Origin: Montifringilla adamsi
Taxonomy: Eukaryota; Chordata; Aves; Passeriformes; Passeridae
Length of the DNA stretch: 64,000 nt
NCBI GenBank assembly: GCA_017590115.1
Contig: JAGGNK010006582.1
Span: forward strand, 6,435 to 70,434
Direction: 5' to 3'
This document shows, one piece after another, positions 11,274-23,238 of this stretch (its first letter is position 1; each line of letters opens with the position of its first letter). Under the pieces are notes generated by a model. The model searched no databases, was not told the DNA's origin, and worked only from the letters and a program-made list of their open reading frames with translations. Made by a program: the position numbers and the translations under genes.

Positions 11274-14139
11274 ATTTACCAGACGTGGGTTTTATTTGAA
11301 AAGGAAGAGGAAAAAAACTTAAAATATGGATTTATGTGGACCTGTAAAAATGTGTTGCTTTGTCAGCTTATGCTATTAAAAATATACCATATGTAGGAAA
11401 TAATCTGTTGGTCTTGATGTAAGATGCTCTTACATTCATTTAATAAATGCCAAACCTTATTTGAAGCATTGGAAATGTGTGTAGAGGGTGAGGTAAAGAG
11501 TGATTAGGCACAGGTCAATTTGAGCCATCATCCCCAAACAAATCTTGTGACACAAACCATGTAGGTAAGTTTGCTTTTATGTGTTTGCTTGTTTGGGTTT
11601 GTCTTTTTTTGGGAACTGATTTATTTGTGCTGTGTCTTGGATTGAGGGGACAGCAAAGCAGTTGTGATGGCTGGTATTAAAAACTAGCGTGCAAATGTAC
11701 AGGTTATTTCTACAAAATTCAAATTTATTTATTCCACCTTGTCCCAGGCTGGGAGAAAATCAGCTGCTTATTTGGAGTCAACACTGGCTGTCCTAAGAGC
11801 TGACACTCCAGCTCTGCCTGCGTTGATGTAGTCATTTGTGAGCACAACTTGCTTAAAAATGTATTCAGCATCAATAATAGGGGGTACTTTTTGCACTTAA
11901 TTAAAAACTCTTGGAATGTATTGGGGAACTGGAGTAATTCAGTGGCTCTGAATTTCATTAACTTTAGAAGTATTTAAAGCGATTTAAGATTTGTCACTGG
12001 CTTAGGGCTCGTGAGAGGTCTCTGTTCTATGTCATTATTAATGACCATATATAAAGAAGGCTTTAATTTTCTAGGGAAGCATCTTCATCCTTTGAGTCAG
12101 TTTTCAGACCCAGCTGGTGTAGGCAGCCTGGTCTGAATGGAGCACTGGCCTTGCTTTGAGCAGGAGGCTGGGTTCCAGCAGCTCCTTCCAGCCTGAAGGG
12201 TTCTGGCTTTTGGTTTATTTTCTTTTTCTTTAAGAGTTGTTTGTACCAACAGCCACCGTCAGCTGTAATGGGATTGCCTTGCTGATACTGCCAGCAGTTA
12301 AGCCAGAGGGGTGAATAAATCCTTGCTTATAAGTAATTTTTTTTAAAAAAACTCTCTTTTTTTTTGCTTATCTTTATAGCACTTCATTTGGATAAATGCA
12401 GAACATGTAGGATTTTCTTTGCATCTTGTTTTCTGGCTGCTGCAGAACCTTTGTTTATAGGTAGAGTAGGGCATTATTATGACCTTCCTCTAAACTCTAG
12501 TGTAAGTTCTCAACTTTCCAGGAGCTGGTTTTTATATGGAATCTAATGATTCTGTACTTGAATGCAGCAGACAAACTCTGTGTTCTAGGGAAACTTGTCA
12601 CAAATGTATAATATATTGAAATTACCCATGAATCATTGAGTTGGAAAAAAAGGTATAAACATAGCAAATATTAGTGGTGATAAAGAAGAGAAGGAAAAAT
12701 TCTTTTATCCAAAGTACTTCTAACAGAATGCAGTGTATGCATTTATGTGGTAAGACTTTTAACAAGGAGTTAAAAGTACAGATTTTTCTATAGGAGTGTT
12801 TATGCACATACTTGAGTAAGGTGATATGGGAAAAATATGTGCCTGGTAATGAATCCGGGATTTCAGGGCTGCTTGTTCACACACCAGCTTGCTTTGTGCA
12901 AGGGATAGTAGAGTGGGCATTCCTTTATGTGTCTGGACTCGTGTCACAGAGGAGCCTGGTGACAACTGAGATTTAGGGAGTCATCCCACTCTGGACCCAA
13001 CAGGACAAATCAGGTTTTCATCTGGAAGCTTTGAAGTGCGAGCAAAAGAAGAGATTTTTAATGAATTTGAAGGGGAATAAATGATTCCTGGGGAATAAAT
13101 ATCCTGTGCTTCACTAGGTGCTACATCACTGGAATTTTTTTCTTGAAATTAAATCCTTGATCAAACCATTCTGCTGTTTCTTTACAGTGTGAAAGGGTTA
13201 CAGAGTGAAAGGGTTCCCCTTTGGTTCAAGTACTGTCATATAATTTTTATACAGTTGATGGTCGAGTAGGTGGCTTGATGTACCTTTTTCATGGAAATCT
13301 GATTTCCCTCCTTTCAGTTAATTTTGGGTTTTTTTTCTTTTCTGGTAAAGCAATGCTTGAACATACTATGAAAAAGGGACAAATTAATTAATTACTCATT
13401 ATTTTTTACTTCTAGGTGAAATCTAGAGAAAGGCAATGATAGATGGAATAGAGATAAATCAAACTTTGCAGGAGTAAGGACACAAAGGAAACTCACTGGG
13501 TGATCACCTGTGCAAAATCAGTCAGCAGCTACAGCATAAATTCTTAGAAATTTTGGCAAATACCTGAACATCACAGCATGTGTGTAGTTATTTATGTACA
13601 GGCACCTGAATTGCAAAATCTTGAGTTTCTTAATTTAAAAACCAGTAATTTGAAAGGACATTTAATAGTACTTACACCATGAGTCAGGGGAGGTTAAAAG
13701 GGAATTGTCAGGACAGTGGTGTATTCTGGCATCATCTGCTGATTGTTTGGTCATGTGCATCAATAGTTATCTACCCTAATGATAACTTTGATTTTCTAAA
13801 TCAAGATTAGGTAGAAATTTGGAGTCACTGTGGTATCTCAGGTGATTTCCTGATAATTATTTTGGTATCCCTTCCTGGTTTTGGTAAAATGTAAGACTTG
13901 ATTTAACTGCTTGCAGGCTTGTGTTGGAAGCTTATGGTTTAGCTCCTTAGTTTATTTACTAAAAAGTGGTGATCTGTTGGAATTTGAGCATGGGTTCTGA
14001 ATACACACTTATTGCACTGGTTCTGCAGCCAGTGGCCCCGTGCCAGCTGGGGTGGGCAGAGCTGGAACTGAGCCACTGCGAAACACCTCTCCAGTCACAA
14101 TCATCTGTGCCATGGGAAGCTGCTGTGCCATGAGCACGG
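11273..14139 (+). other. Intron 1, unique sequence with one weak repeat
   Basis: Ordinary AT-rich intronic sequence. The only repeat-like stretch is the weak CR1 candidate at 12125-12205. No exon signals in proper pairs. Confidence 0.5.
12125..12205 (+). mobile_element. Possible old CR1 3' fragment
   Basis: TTGCTTTGAGCAGGAGGCTG followed by CTCCTTCCAGCCTGAAGGGT resembles the 3' end of older CR1 subfamilies, where a GAGCAGGAGGTTGGACTAGA block precedes the terminal repeats. The terminal octamers are not evident and the copy is short and diverged, so this is tentative. Confidence 0.45.
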
Positions 14140-14169
14140 CGGGGTGGGGGGGGGGAGGAGGAGGAGTAA

Positions 14170-14493
14170 CAGTAACAGGAGTAACATCATTTGGATTAGA
14201 TTGTAATTTTTTTTTTTGCAAAGATAGGTGGGAATAGGAAGGTTAATTGCAGTAGAGGCTGTGGCTGTTGGGATGTGGAGCTGCAATACTTCAGAGTTGA
14301 AATAAACCCTGTAGTGTTTGGGTGCTGCCAGCAGTAACAGGAGTAACATCATTTGGATTAGATTGTAATTTTTTTTTTTGCAAAGATAGGTGGGAATAGG
14401 AAGGTTAATTGCAGTAGAGGCTGTGGCTGTTGGGATGTGGAGCTGCAATACTTCAGAGTTGAAATAAACCCTGTAGTGTTTGGGTGCTGCCAG
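14170..14493. repeat. Perfect tandem duplication, 2 x 162 bp
   Basis: Copy 1 is 14170-14331 and copy 2 is 14332-14493. I compared them by eye and found no difference, including an 11-base T run at the same offset in each. A third copy starts but stops after about five bases (CAGTA, 14494-14498). A G-rich, GGA-rich stretch (14145-14168) lies just upstream. The unit does not match a transposon I know. Identity at this level means a very recent duplication, a minisatellite with two units, or an assembly duplicate. Confidence 0.95.
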
Positions 14494-14498
14494 CAGTA

Positions 14499-16401
14499 CA
14501 CCAAGGCACAGGCTCATGGCCAGAGCTGTTGTAAAAGCAGTTGTAGCAGGTCCTGGAGGCCGCTGAAGTGGCAGTCTGGGGCCTGTAAGCTCTAATTACT
14601 GACCATGTGTGGGAGTAGGACCTGCTGGATCTTGGAGAGCATCCTGCAGTGGATCAGCTGCAAACCATGGTATTGATACTGCATGGAAGTGCACTGGTAT
14701 TACTGGGAACTGTTTTTATATATGGATGGTGTTTGACGATCTGGGAACACTGAGCTTGTCATGTGTTTCTTTAGCATGCTTTAGCCAACTTTCAGCCATT
14801 TGTGTTGGTAGCCTGCTGAAATAAATGGCTTTTTGATGATGTGATTCTCTTAAAAGGATCAATTGATTAAAGTGTTTGTTAAAAGTTCACTGGTCAAGCA
14901 ACACTTAGTAATCCTGTCTTCTTTTGATGGGACTTTAAATAGCAGAGCAACTGTGTACTTGCATCTATCTTTTTGAATGGGGGAAAAAGAAGCTTCCATA
15001 TTTTCCCAGCAATACTTTAAAAATACTTATTGTTGCCTATGGAGCTTTTTCTAACTGTCTGTTTTCATGTGAGAATTTTGCATTTCCTTTGCAGTGACAA
15101 TTTACGGTGGAAAAGCATGGCTTTTTTTTTGGCAGTCTTCTCAAAAGAACCCAGATTAAGATCTTTGACCTACAGCGGTTGTAAATGCAAGTCTTTTTGT
15201 TCTAAAGCCTTGCGGAGTTCTTCCCTTTTTGTGTTAACTGATTAAAATGGGTGCTGGGTTGGCTCAACTTCCTCTTGGTAATTGGGTAAAATGAAGACCC
15301 AGAATAGAAAAATCAACACTACACCTTCCTTTTGGGGGAAGTTGGTTGTTATTTTGATGGACTCTTGTTGCCTGCTGTAGGCAGATATATATACACATAC
15401 ACACACACACACATATATATGTGTATATATATATATATTTGTGTTTTAGCCTTGAGACCCCTTAGACTGACACTGCACTTCATCAGGTCTGTCTCAATAT
15501 GCAGAACAGATGGTTAATTCAAAACCAAGAGTATTAAAGCTGAGTAGGCAAATCTGATCTCCTAAAAACGAGGTTGCTAAAACAATCTGCTGTATTTGAT
15601 ATAGCTGCTGAATTGGTCTTTTATTTGCTACAAAGGCAGACCTGAGTCAAATGCCTAAATGCAAAGAGGTTGGTAATTTCCAAATTTTTTCAACTTTCAG
15701 TTTCTCTCTGAGCCTGTAACTTGAAGCAGGAAGTTGCTTACATATTGTAGGGGTTCTGGAAGAGAAAAAGGCTCGTTTCAAATACACTGGTTTTTTCTGG
15801 GTTTATCGCTGTGGTCCTGGGTTTTTGAAGTAACAAATTGCAGCAGTAGAATGAGACTGATGTCTGTTTTTCATGTGCTGTAATTTGGTTTTTTCTTCTA
15901 TTTAGGTGGTCAGTGAAATGAGAAGAAAAGGGCAAATTGTTAGAAGAAAGAATTTGCCTGTAAACACAGTAATCCTTTCTCTGGTTGTCAGCAAAGAGGA
16001 TAGAAAATTTGAGACAGGTGTGCTAGAAGAAACCTTTAGATGTCGAATCCAACCTGCACACCACAGATCCTGGTTATCTCTGGACAGGCCTAATAAATAT
16101 GTGCTGATACAAAAGGGATTAAAGCATTTATTTCCTGCATTTACCATTGGGATTATTTCCTAGGGATGCCATTTCACACTAACATACTTTCCTATTTTCA
16201 AATGAAACATGAGCAAGCTGATGCTCTTTATCTCAGTTCTTGGGGGTTAAATACTTACAATTCTTATGTGAGCTGCTGAAAGTCATAGTCGCTTCTCAGG
16301 AATCTCTGACCTTGTAATCCATTTTCCTGTGGTGGATTCATCTTAAAAGAATGCTGTATGTGACTTTTGGGGGGTTATTTTTCACTTATATGATGCTGTA
16401 A
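14499..16401 (+). other. Intron 1, unique sequence
   Basis: No exon found. A good pyrimidine tract and TTTAG acceptor-like site occur just before 15906, with an 85-codon open frame after it, but no matching donor or recognisable protein. A microsatellite lies at 15384-15440. Confidence 0.5.
15384..15440. repeat. AT/AC compound microsatellite
   Basis: Alternating AT, AC and GT dinucleotides: ATATATATACACATACACAC, then ATATATATGTGTATATAT. The ends are partly complementary, so it can fold. It is simple sequence, likely variable in length between individuals. Confidence 0.95.
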
Positions 16402-16776
16402 GATGAGTGTAGCCATGATATTATGGAAAATCCTCTGCTGGGATTTTTCCTCTCCTGAGAAGCTGAGAAGCCTCAGGAGAGAAATGTAAACAATTACTAT
16501 CTGCTGCTGTGGAATGCAACAGGTGCATCTGTGATTGGTCCATGTGGATTGTTTTCCATTGATGACCAATCACAGCCACCTGTGCTAAGGCTGTGAGCAG
16601 TCACAGGATTTTGTTATTCTATTCTGTTCTGTTCTTGTTGTAGCTTTCTGATCTCTCTGTTCTTTAGTAGTCTTAATGTAGCATTTTAATATAATATTTA
16701 ACATAATAAATCAGCCTTCTGAAATGGAGTCAAGCCTTGTGTCTCCACTACACGCGGAGAGTCAGCAACAGATGAG
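16402..16776 (+). mobile_element. Solo LTR, 6-bp target duplication (ERVK-type)
   Basis: The LTR proper is 16408-16770 (363 bp). It starts TGTAGCC, ends GCAACA, and is flanked on both sides by the identical hexamer GATGAG (16402-16407 and 16771-16776). It contains a CCAAT box (16566-16570) and an AATAAA polyadenylation signal (16705-16710) in the right order for the + strand. The body resembles a family I remember from songbird genomes, with ATTATGG...AAATCC near the 5' end and GATGACCAATCACAG in U3. A 6-bp duplication is typical of betaretrovirus-like (ERVK) integration. No primer-binding site, gag, pol or env is present, so the internal part was lost by LTR-LTR recombination. Confidence 0.92.
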
Positions 16777-19700
16777 CTCTTACATTTTTAGGACTACTTT
16801 ATCTTGAGTGATAAGGCATGGCATCAAGGTAGTGTGCTCATTGTCTAAAAGTTGGAGACAACAGCCAAGTTACTTGTGTATGCTTCTGCCTTGATAAATT
16901 CCCTAAAGTTGGAAAAAAAAAAAATCAGGCTTCCTAATCTTTATTTGCTTTTGCTGCTTCGTTTGATGTTTAACCCTAGGAAAGGTGTCAGGCAAATGGG
17001 TACAAATAAATGGGTGAATCCTTCCTCCTTTGATTTACATCACAAGTTTTTTGGATAGAATTGCACTTGCTGCATAAGCATCTGAAATCTTGTATTTTTT
17101 TTGGGGTAGGCCACTATTTGCCATAGAGAGGGTATGGCTTTACTTGCTTGCATATTTAAATGCCAGGGAAAATATTGATTTCCATAGGACTTCTGGGCTT
17201 TTCTTAAAATAATGAGTTAGTTTAGGTCCTTTTAAAATTCTGCTTCTTCTCATTGGCCTGGACCCTTTTATTTCAGGGATTTTTCCAACTCTGTTGATGC
17301 CATCAGCCACATCCTCAGGCTTCTGGAGGTGATGGTCTTAAGAGGGGGAGTTAATTTGAAATCTGTTTGCTGATCTGTGTGTTTGGGCATGGGATAGGTG
17401 TTCACATCTCAACTTGAAATGTCCTCTTCAAACATGGTAGAAGAAATGCAGGAAGCAGAGAAGCCTTGGCAAAGCTTGGAGAGAGCACCACATTAGGGAA
17501 GAAGTTGGCAGAGGCACTGAAGTGTTTGAGAGCAAGTGGAGTGTTGTCATGAGCTGCAAAATCAATGTAAATACTTCCAGAATATTACTCTTCCTCTGCT
17601 CTTGCCAAACAGAAGGAACAGGAGGCATAAAAACCACTGGCAAATTGTTTTAGCTGCCAGTGAGCACACTTGCAGTTGGAATTCTTCCTTGCAGCACTAG
17701 GCAGCCACTGATGCAGGAGTGTTGCATTAGTGGTGATAAAACAGACTTTTTTTTGTTTCTTGCCCGAAGATTTGCAGTTGAAAAATCCCATAGTTCTGTG
17801 CAGTTCTGTTGGGTCATGTCAACAATAAAAATAAGAATTTCATTACTGATTGTGCTGTGCGGCACAACTTCCCTGTTCTGGGTGGTTCAGCATGGGGCTG
17901 TAAAGCAGCTATTTCATGTGTATTAGCATCATGTAACTGGGAACCCAGTCCTCCCAGATGGACAGTTTTGGGATACTGTCGTGTTTATAAATGTGTCTGG
18001 CTGGCTGCCGCTGAATTGATGGCTCTAGTGCCTGGTTTAGAAGGGGCTGGCAACCACTAAATGAAAATGGGGAGCCACAAGGCAAGGTGAGTTACTGGAT
18101 CATGAATGTGTGTGGCATTTGTGCCTCTCTTGACCCCTTATTACCCAGGAAAATGAATGCTGGAATAGAGCATGGAAGATGGAGAGTGTTGGGTTTTAAA
18201 TTCTGAAATCCCTGTTTGTACTGATCCAAATTCCATTTCCATGGAAACTGGAAGTTTAGTACTCTCACTTGTCAACTTCAGCTTCTGGCTGGCTTTGGGG
18301 AGACTAAAATTGTTCACTTGCACTAAACCTTCCAGAGCTCAGAGTCATGTCAGGATATTAGTGCCACATATTTTGTGGAGACTGAGAAATTATAGCTATA
18401 ATTACTTGATGCAATTATTTTCTGAGAAATGCTTAACTTCAGCTGCTTACAGATAAGAAATCTGAATGTTCAGAGCCTGTGCCATGTAATCTAATAGTGG
18501 AATTGTCATGTGCATAATGTCGAAGATCATAGTTTCTAGTGGGGATGGTTTCTTCGTTGCTGGAGTGGTTTTGCAGATGCTGAAGAAAGCCTAATTTATT
18601 AAATTAGCTGACTGCAGTAGTGCAGGTGTCCTCCCTTGCTGTGCACACACCGTCTGCAGCAACAACTTTACCCCTAAAGACATCATCAATCCACACATTC
18701 CTGGGGCTCATCATGAAGAGTTTCCGAGTTCTCATGCTGCCCTTGCCAGCAAAACAGGACTGCCGGGCGAGAACTGCCTGGAGTGTGTGCTGACAGAGGG
18801 GCTGTGTCAGGCCTGGGAGGGAAGCAGTGGAAGGCTGAACTTTCTGGGAGAAGCCCTGAAGGAGCTGATGGCTCTTCCTGCCTCTGAGTGGAATGGAATT
18901 GGTGAGATTGTGGAGACTCTAAAGAATGTACCACTATGATGTGGAGCTCAGAGCAGAAACCTGCAGTCCTTTGGTCAGTCAGTAAGTGTGGGAAGTAACT
19001 TTTCTTCCCTTGAAGCTTGGCTAGTGAAGTGAAACTCTTGCTAATGATTTAGACATACTTTTATCAGTGTTCTGCTTTCACTTAGAGCTGCTTTAGTGGA
19101 ATTATAATCACTGCAACTGCTGTTTGAAAGCAAGTATTCTTTATGGATTGGCATTTCTGTGTTTCTGTAGCTTTAATGTGCAAGAACATGCCACAGTAAT
19201 GGTATATTGAGTATGAGAGGAAGCAGCATTATATTAGAGACTTAAAACCTGAAATTTTTTCACTTCTTCCTTGGTGTAGAATAGTAGTGTAGAAGTAGTG
19301 TAGTAGTGCCTTTGTGGGCTATTAACTCTGTATGTTTGGGTGCCAATTCTGCATGTAGCTTCACCAGAAACACTGATGCCAGCTTTCAACAGGTGCATTA
19401 AACTTCAAATTCTCTTCTCTGAGTCTTTAAATATTCAGCTGTCAGTCAGGGCAGGTGATCTTCCCCTTAGGTGCTGTATTCCGTGAGTACAACTGGCTGT
19501 CCTGGATGTGTTTGAACTAAAACATTGAAGGAGAGAGCTCCTCTCGCTTCTTTTGTGCTGTAATAAGGCAGTTTGAAAGAAGATCATGTCTTTTTGGTGG
19601 GTAAATATGGCCACTTTTAAAACAAAATTTAAAAAAAAAAAACCCTAATCTTTCAGCTTTGTAAATAAGTTACAGTAAGGTGACATTGTGATTTTGAAAA

Positions 19701-21957
19701 ACGAGTAAGGTGGTTCTGAAACAGTGCCTGAGATCTTGGAATAGATGTCTTCCAAACACTTAAGGAAAAAAAATGTTTACAATTAAGAATTTAGATGTAA
19801 TTTTGTGCATTTTAATGTTTCTTTTATCTGGCAGAAGCATGAAAAGAGAGGATAATTTGATTTGCACGTACTCTTCTGTCATGAGCTGGAATTTGCTGGA
19901 GATCCATCTTCCTGTCTGGATTTCTTGAATTCCCAGTGCTTTTTTAGGTGCAGTATGGTAAGCTTGTTTAAGGGGAGGAACATGTAGCATCACTGCTCTG
20001 ATGGCTTTGTCTGTCTTCAGGTAGAAGGTTCTGAGTTCTTCCTAAAATGTGGGCAACTCTTCCCTGCTGATGGCTGGAATTTGATTGGAATTTGCCAGTA
20101 TAAACCAGCAGCTGGGAGAAAGAGACTTGGATTTTTTCTTACAGCGCAGATACAGGGTTATGAGAGAAACAGCCAGAAATCAGCATAATTAAATAATTCT
20201 GATGCTACCTGTAAAGCCAAGAAATCTTATTTGTTTGTATTAGAAAATTTGCCTTATGCTTGAAAGGTGTTGCCATAATGATAATTTGGCAAAGGCTTCT
20301 GTTCTCTTTTCCAGCAATCAGTAAGTCTAAAAGCTAAAGACAAGTTCTAAAAAGGTACATGTGCAAAGTAATAAATTTTACTTAGGGAGAAAATTCCCAA
20401 ACTACCTGCAGCTAAATGCAGGAACATCAAGTAATCCCATGGAGCTTCTCATCTTCTTTGAAATGTTACTTGAGGAGGTGCTTTAACATGCAAAAATTCT
20501 TTTGTTGTGCTGGTGTTTCTGATCTTGTACATGAATTTAAATACAGAAATATGAAAACCTGAATGAAGCTTCAGCACAGCTTCTCTTCCTGTGTCATGGG
20601 TGTTATTTAAAGGATCAACACAGGATATCTGTATGCGCAGCTGGGCAATTATTCAGCTGCTTGTTTCATGCCTGGTGCTCAATTCTCCTATAATTACTTG
20701 ACTTCTCACTACTTATGTCGGTCACAGATTTAAAAAAAAAATTAAAAATCAGTAATAATGGAAAAGACAAGTATTAGTGCATGAAAGCTTTGTGTGAAGG
20801 AAGTGTGTCATTACTGACTAGCTCAAAATCCTGTGATATTTCATTCTTTTCACAAGTGGGAGTTATCTTGTTCCCATTGAAAATGGTTTTCTGTCCATGC
20901 TGTTTAATGCAGTTAGAGCATAACAGATTATGTTTACCAGGGATTTTGTTACCTAGGCTCTGTTCAGTGTATGTAGAAAGCCAAGATGCAGGTAAACAAC
21001 TTTAGAAATATAGAAAGGCTGAACTCTTGTCCACCTTCATGTAATACGTGTGGATAATAGACATAAAAATAATCACATATAAACAAATAAATATAAAAGT
21101 CTGTTTTCTGGTGGTAATAGTCCATTGTTGATAGCTGCAAGAAGCTCCTTGTCCCACCCAGAATCTTAGAGCTGAGATTCTTATTCACATCATTCTTAGA
21201 TGCAGTTTGCTCACCAATAGTCACTCTCCTTCCATTATACTCCTTATTTTTAGAAGGCTCAAGGAGTTATGTTGTAATTGAATTACTGTAAAGAGTGTTC
21301 TGATCCATTATCTAGCACGCACTCAGTCCTGGTCAAGTGGCTTTTAATGGCATTAAAAAATAACCTCATTAGTACTCAGAATATATGTGTTTTCCCCAGA
21401 ATCATTGTTTAAGGATGGAAAAAAACAGCAGCATGTCATACTCTTGTGTTGTAACACAGCTGAGGAAAAGGGAAACACTCAGGATGCTCTGGGTCAGACA
21501 TTTGACCATTCTATCCATAAAACAGGTATGGGCTTCTACTTGAGTATAACCAATTTTACTTTGTGTAAGGGTTTCATGTATTGTGCTGTGAGCAGCAGAC
21601 AAAACCACCTCTCTCATGCCTCTCAAACCCATGGGGATGTTGGTAGGGGCAGATCTGCAGTTAGATTTGCTTCCAGAAGAAGGTGGTGACTTACAATTCT
21701 TGACTTGGAGGAGATGAAGAGCTCCCCTTGCTGATGACAGCAACACCTTGGGTTAAAAAATTGGTTTTACCTTGTGACTTAGCTCTAAATCTTACATTTC
21801 TAGGGTTTATGTAGACCATAAGTCATGCTATAAAAATAGTTTTTGGCCATTCAACTAATATGCATAGGAAGTCAATTCTGAAGTCCTTAGAATAGTAATT
21901 ATGGTTGGTTTATGGGCATATGTCTTAAACTGATGGTTTTCCCCTGCACCCCTTTAT
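16777..21957 (+). other. Intron 1, unique sequence
   Basis: About 5.2 kb with no recognised repeat or exon. Short homopolymers occur (A12 near 16913, A12 near 19630). Open frames such as the one at 17660-17926 have no recognisable content. Confidence 0.5.
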
Positions 21958-22592
21958 ACAGTGTCTCGGGGTTTTCTCTCTGGTTGAGATGGTCCTGAGG
22001 TGTGTTAAAAAAGTCTCTTTTCCCCAACCCAGCTGTCCAAGAAGAAATCAGAAGTCTTCGGCTGTCGTTCTCAAGGCTGTTTATTATTTCTTATCTAAAA
22101 CATCTTCTGTCTGGCCTGCCAAGGTCTGTTCTGCAGGTCAGTCTGAGGCACAAACCCCGCCCACGGGGCTGGTGTTGTCTTTTATACTACAAACTACGTA
22201 TTCGATATTTACAGTTATTTTCCAATACCTATCACCTATGTTAGACAGTGACTTTCTACTCTAAACCAATCCCAAAATGCTAGCATCACCAAGAAGATGG
22301 AGGCTAGGAAGAAGAAGGAAGAAGGACAGGACAACGCGCAGATTCCTCTATCTTGTCCCTAGACCCCCAAAGTAAAATTCTTCAAAATTCCACCTTTCAC
22401 CCTGTGACAACTACTGTTATGCTACTTAAACTTTAGTGACTTGTAATTCTTTATATAAGGTTGGTAATTTGCTCCATGGGTTAAGATTGAATTCCCAAGT
22501 GTCTTTGTCTTCCTGCCAGGATCTCCGACCCCCTTGCCGGGGCTTTGAGCCATACAGGGCTTTCAAAGGGATGTCCTGGGTTCCAACAACAG
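21958..22592 (-). mobile_element. Solo LTR, 4-bp target duplication, minus strand
   Basis: The LTR is 21962-22588 (627 bp). On the + strand it reads TGTCTCGG...TTCCAACA, and ACAG stands on both sides (21958-21961, 22589-22592). Read on the minus strand it has a TATA box (GTATAAA, 22187-22181) followed about 100 bp later by AATAAA (22085-22080), the normal U3-R-U5 order, so it points against the inferred gene. A 4-bp duplication is usual for gammaretrovirus-like (ERV1) integrases. No internal retroviral sequence flanks it. The duplication is short, so its exact ends are less certain than those of the other two LTRs. Confidence 0.82.
22181..22187 (-). promoter_or_regulatory. TATA box of the minus-strand LTR
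   Basis: GTATAAA on the minus strand, inside the 627-bp LTR and upstream (in LTR orientation) of its AATAAA. It could still drive antisense transcription into intron 1 toward lower coordinates. Activity cannot be judged from sequence. Confidence 0.6.
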
Positions 22593-23043
22593 TGTACACT
22601 GTGCATAGTTCCAGATTAATTTTAGGCAGTGTGTATTTAATTAATGTGGCTGGCTGAACAGAATCAGCCTCTGTGCTCCAAATGATAATTCCTTTTGGTG
22701 TCTAAACAGCTATTTGAGATATTGTCTTGCTTTGATTTTAACGTGCACCATTCTTAGAGCTTAACAGTGGTGTCAAGACATTGCTTAGTCTCTTGTTTTC
22801 CTTCATGTGGTGTGTAAAAATAGGATTTTCCCTTCTGTTACTGCATTGTAACTTGCCTTTTGGGGTGCTTGGTATCTGCTTTCACATGGTGCAGCAGTGC
22901 TGGTTCTGTACTTGGCTATGCATCGGTTGTAGCACTGAGCTGGATTGCATGTGGGTTATTTCTTCATGCTGCAAATAGAGATGAAAGATTTGATCTTCCC
23001 CTTCCTACAGCAATAACAGATAAAATAGTCTGAATGATGATGA
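22593..23043 (+). other. Intron 1, short unique spacer
   Basis: About 450 bases between the solo LTR and a CR1 copy. I see nothing recognisable in it. Confidence 0.5.
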
Positions 23044-23238
23044 ACAGATTTTAGGAAGAGATTGTTCCCTGTGAGGGTGCTGAGGCCCTGGCACAGGTTG
23101 CCCAGAGAAGCTGTGGCTGCCCCATCCCTGGAAGTGTCCAAGGCCGGGTTGGACAGGGCTTGGAGCAGCCTGAGATCATGGAATAGGTTGGAATTAGATG
23201 ATTTTTGGGGTCCTTTTCAACTGAAACCACTGTAATTA
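23044..23238 (+). mobile_element. CR1 LINE 3' fragment
   Basis: TTTTAGGAAGAGATTGTTCC, GAGGGTGCTGAGGCCCTGGC and GCCCCATCCCTGGAAGTGTC are canonical CR1. Near 23185 the usual GTGTCCCTGCCCATGGCAGG block is missing, a deletion of roughly 25 bases. The copy ends in CAACTGAAACCACTGTAATT, a worn version of the terminal octamers. Confidence 0.93.

Noticed and set aside
15885..16163. Exon with acceptor TTCTATTTAG near 15905 and an 85-codon open frame
   Set aside because: No donor site follows, no recognised protein, and the frame continues to a stop in ordinary intron sequence.
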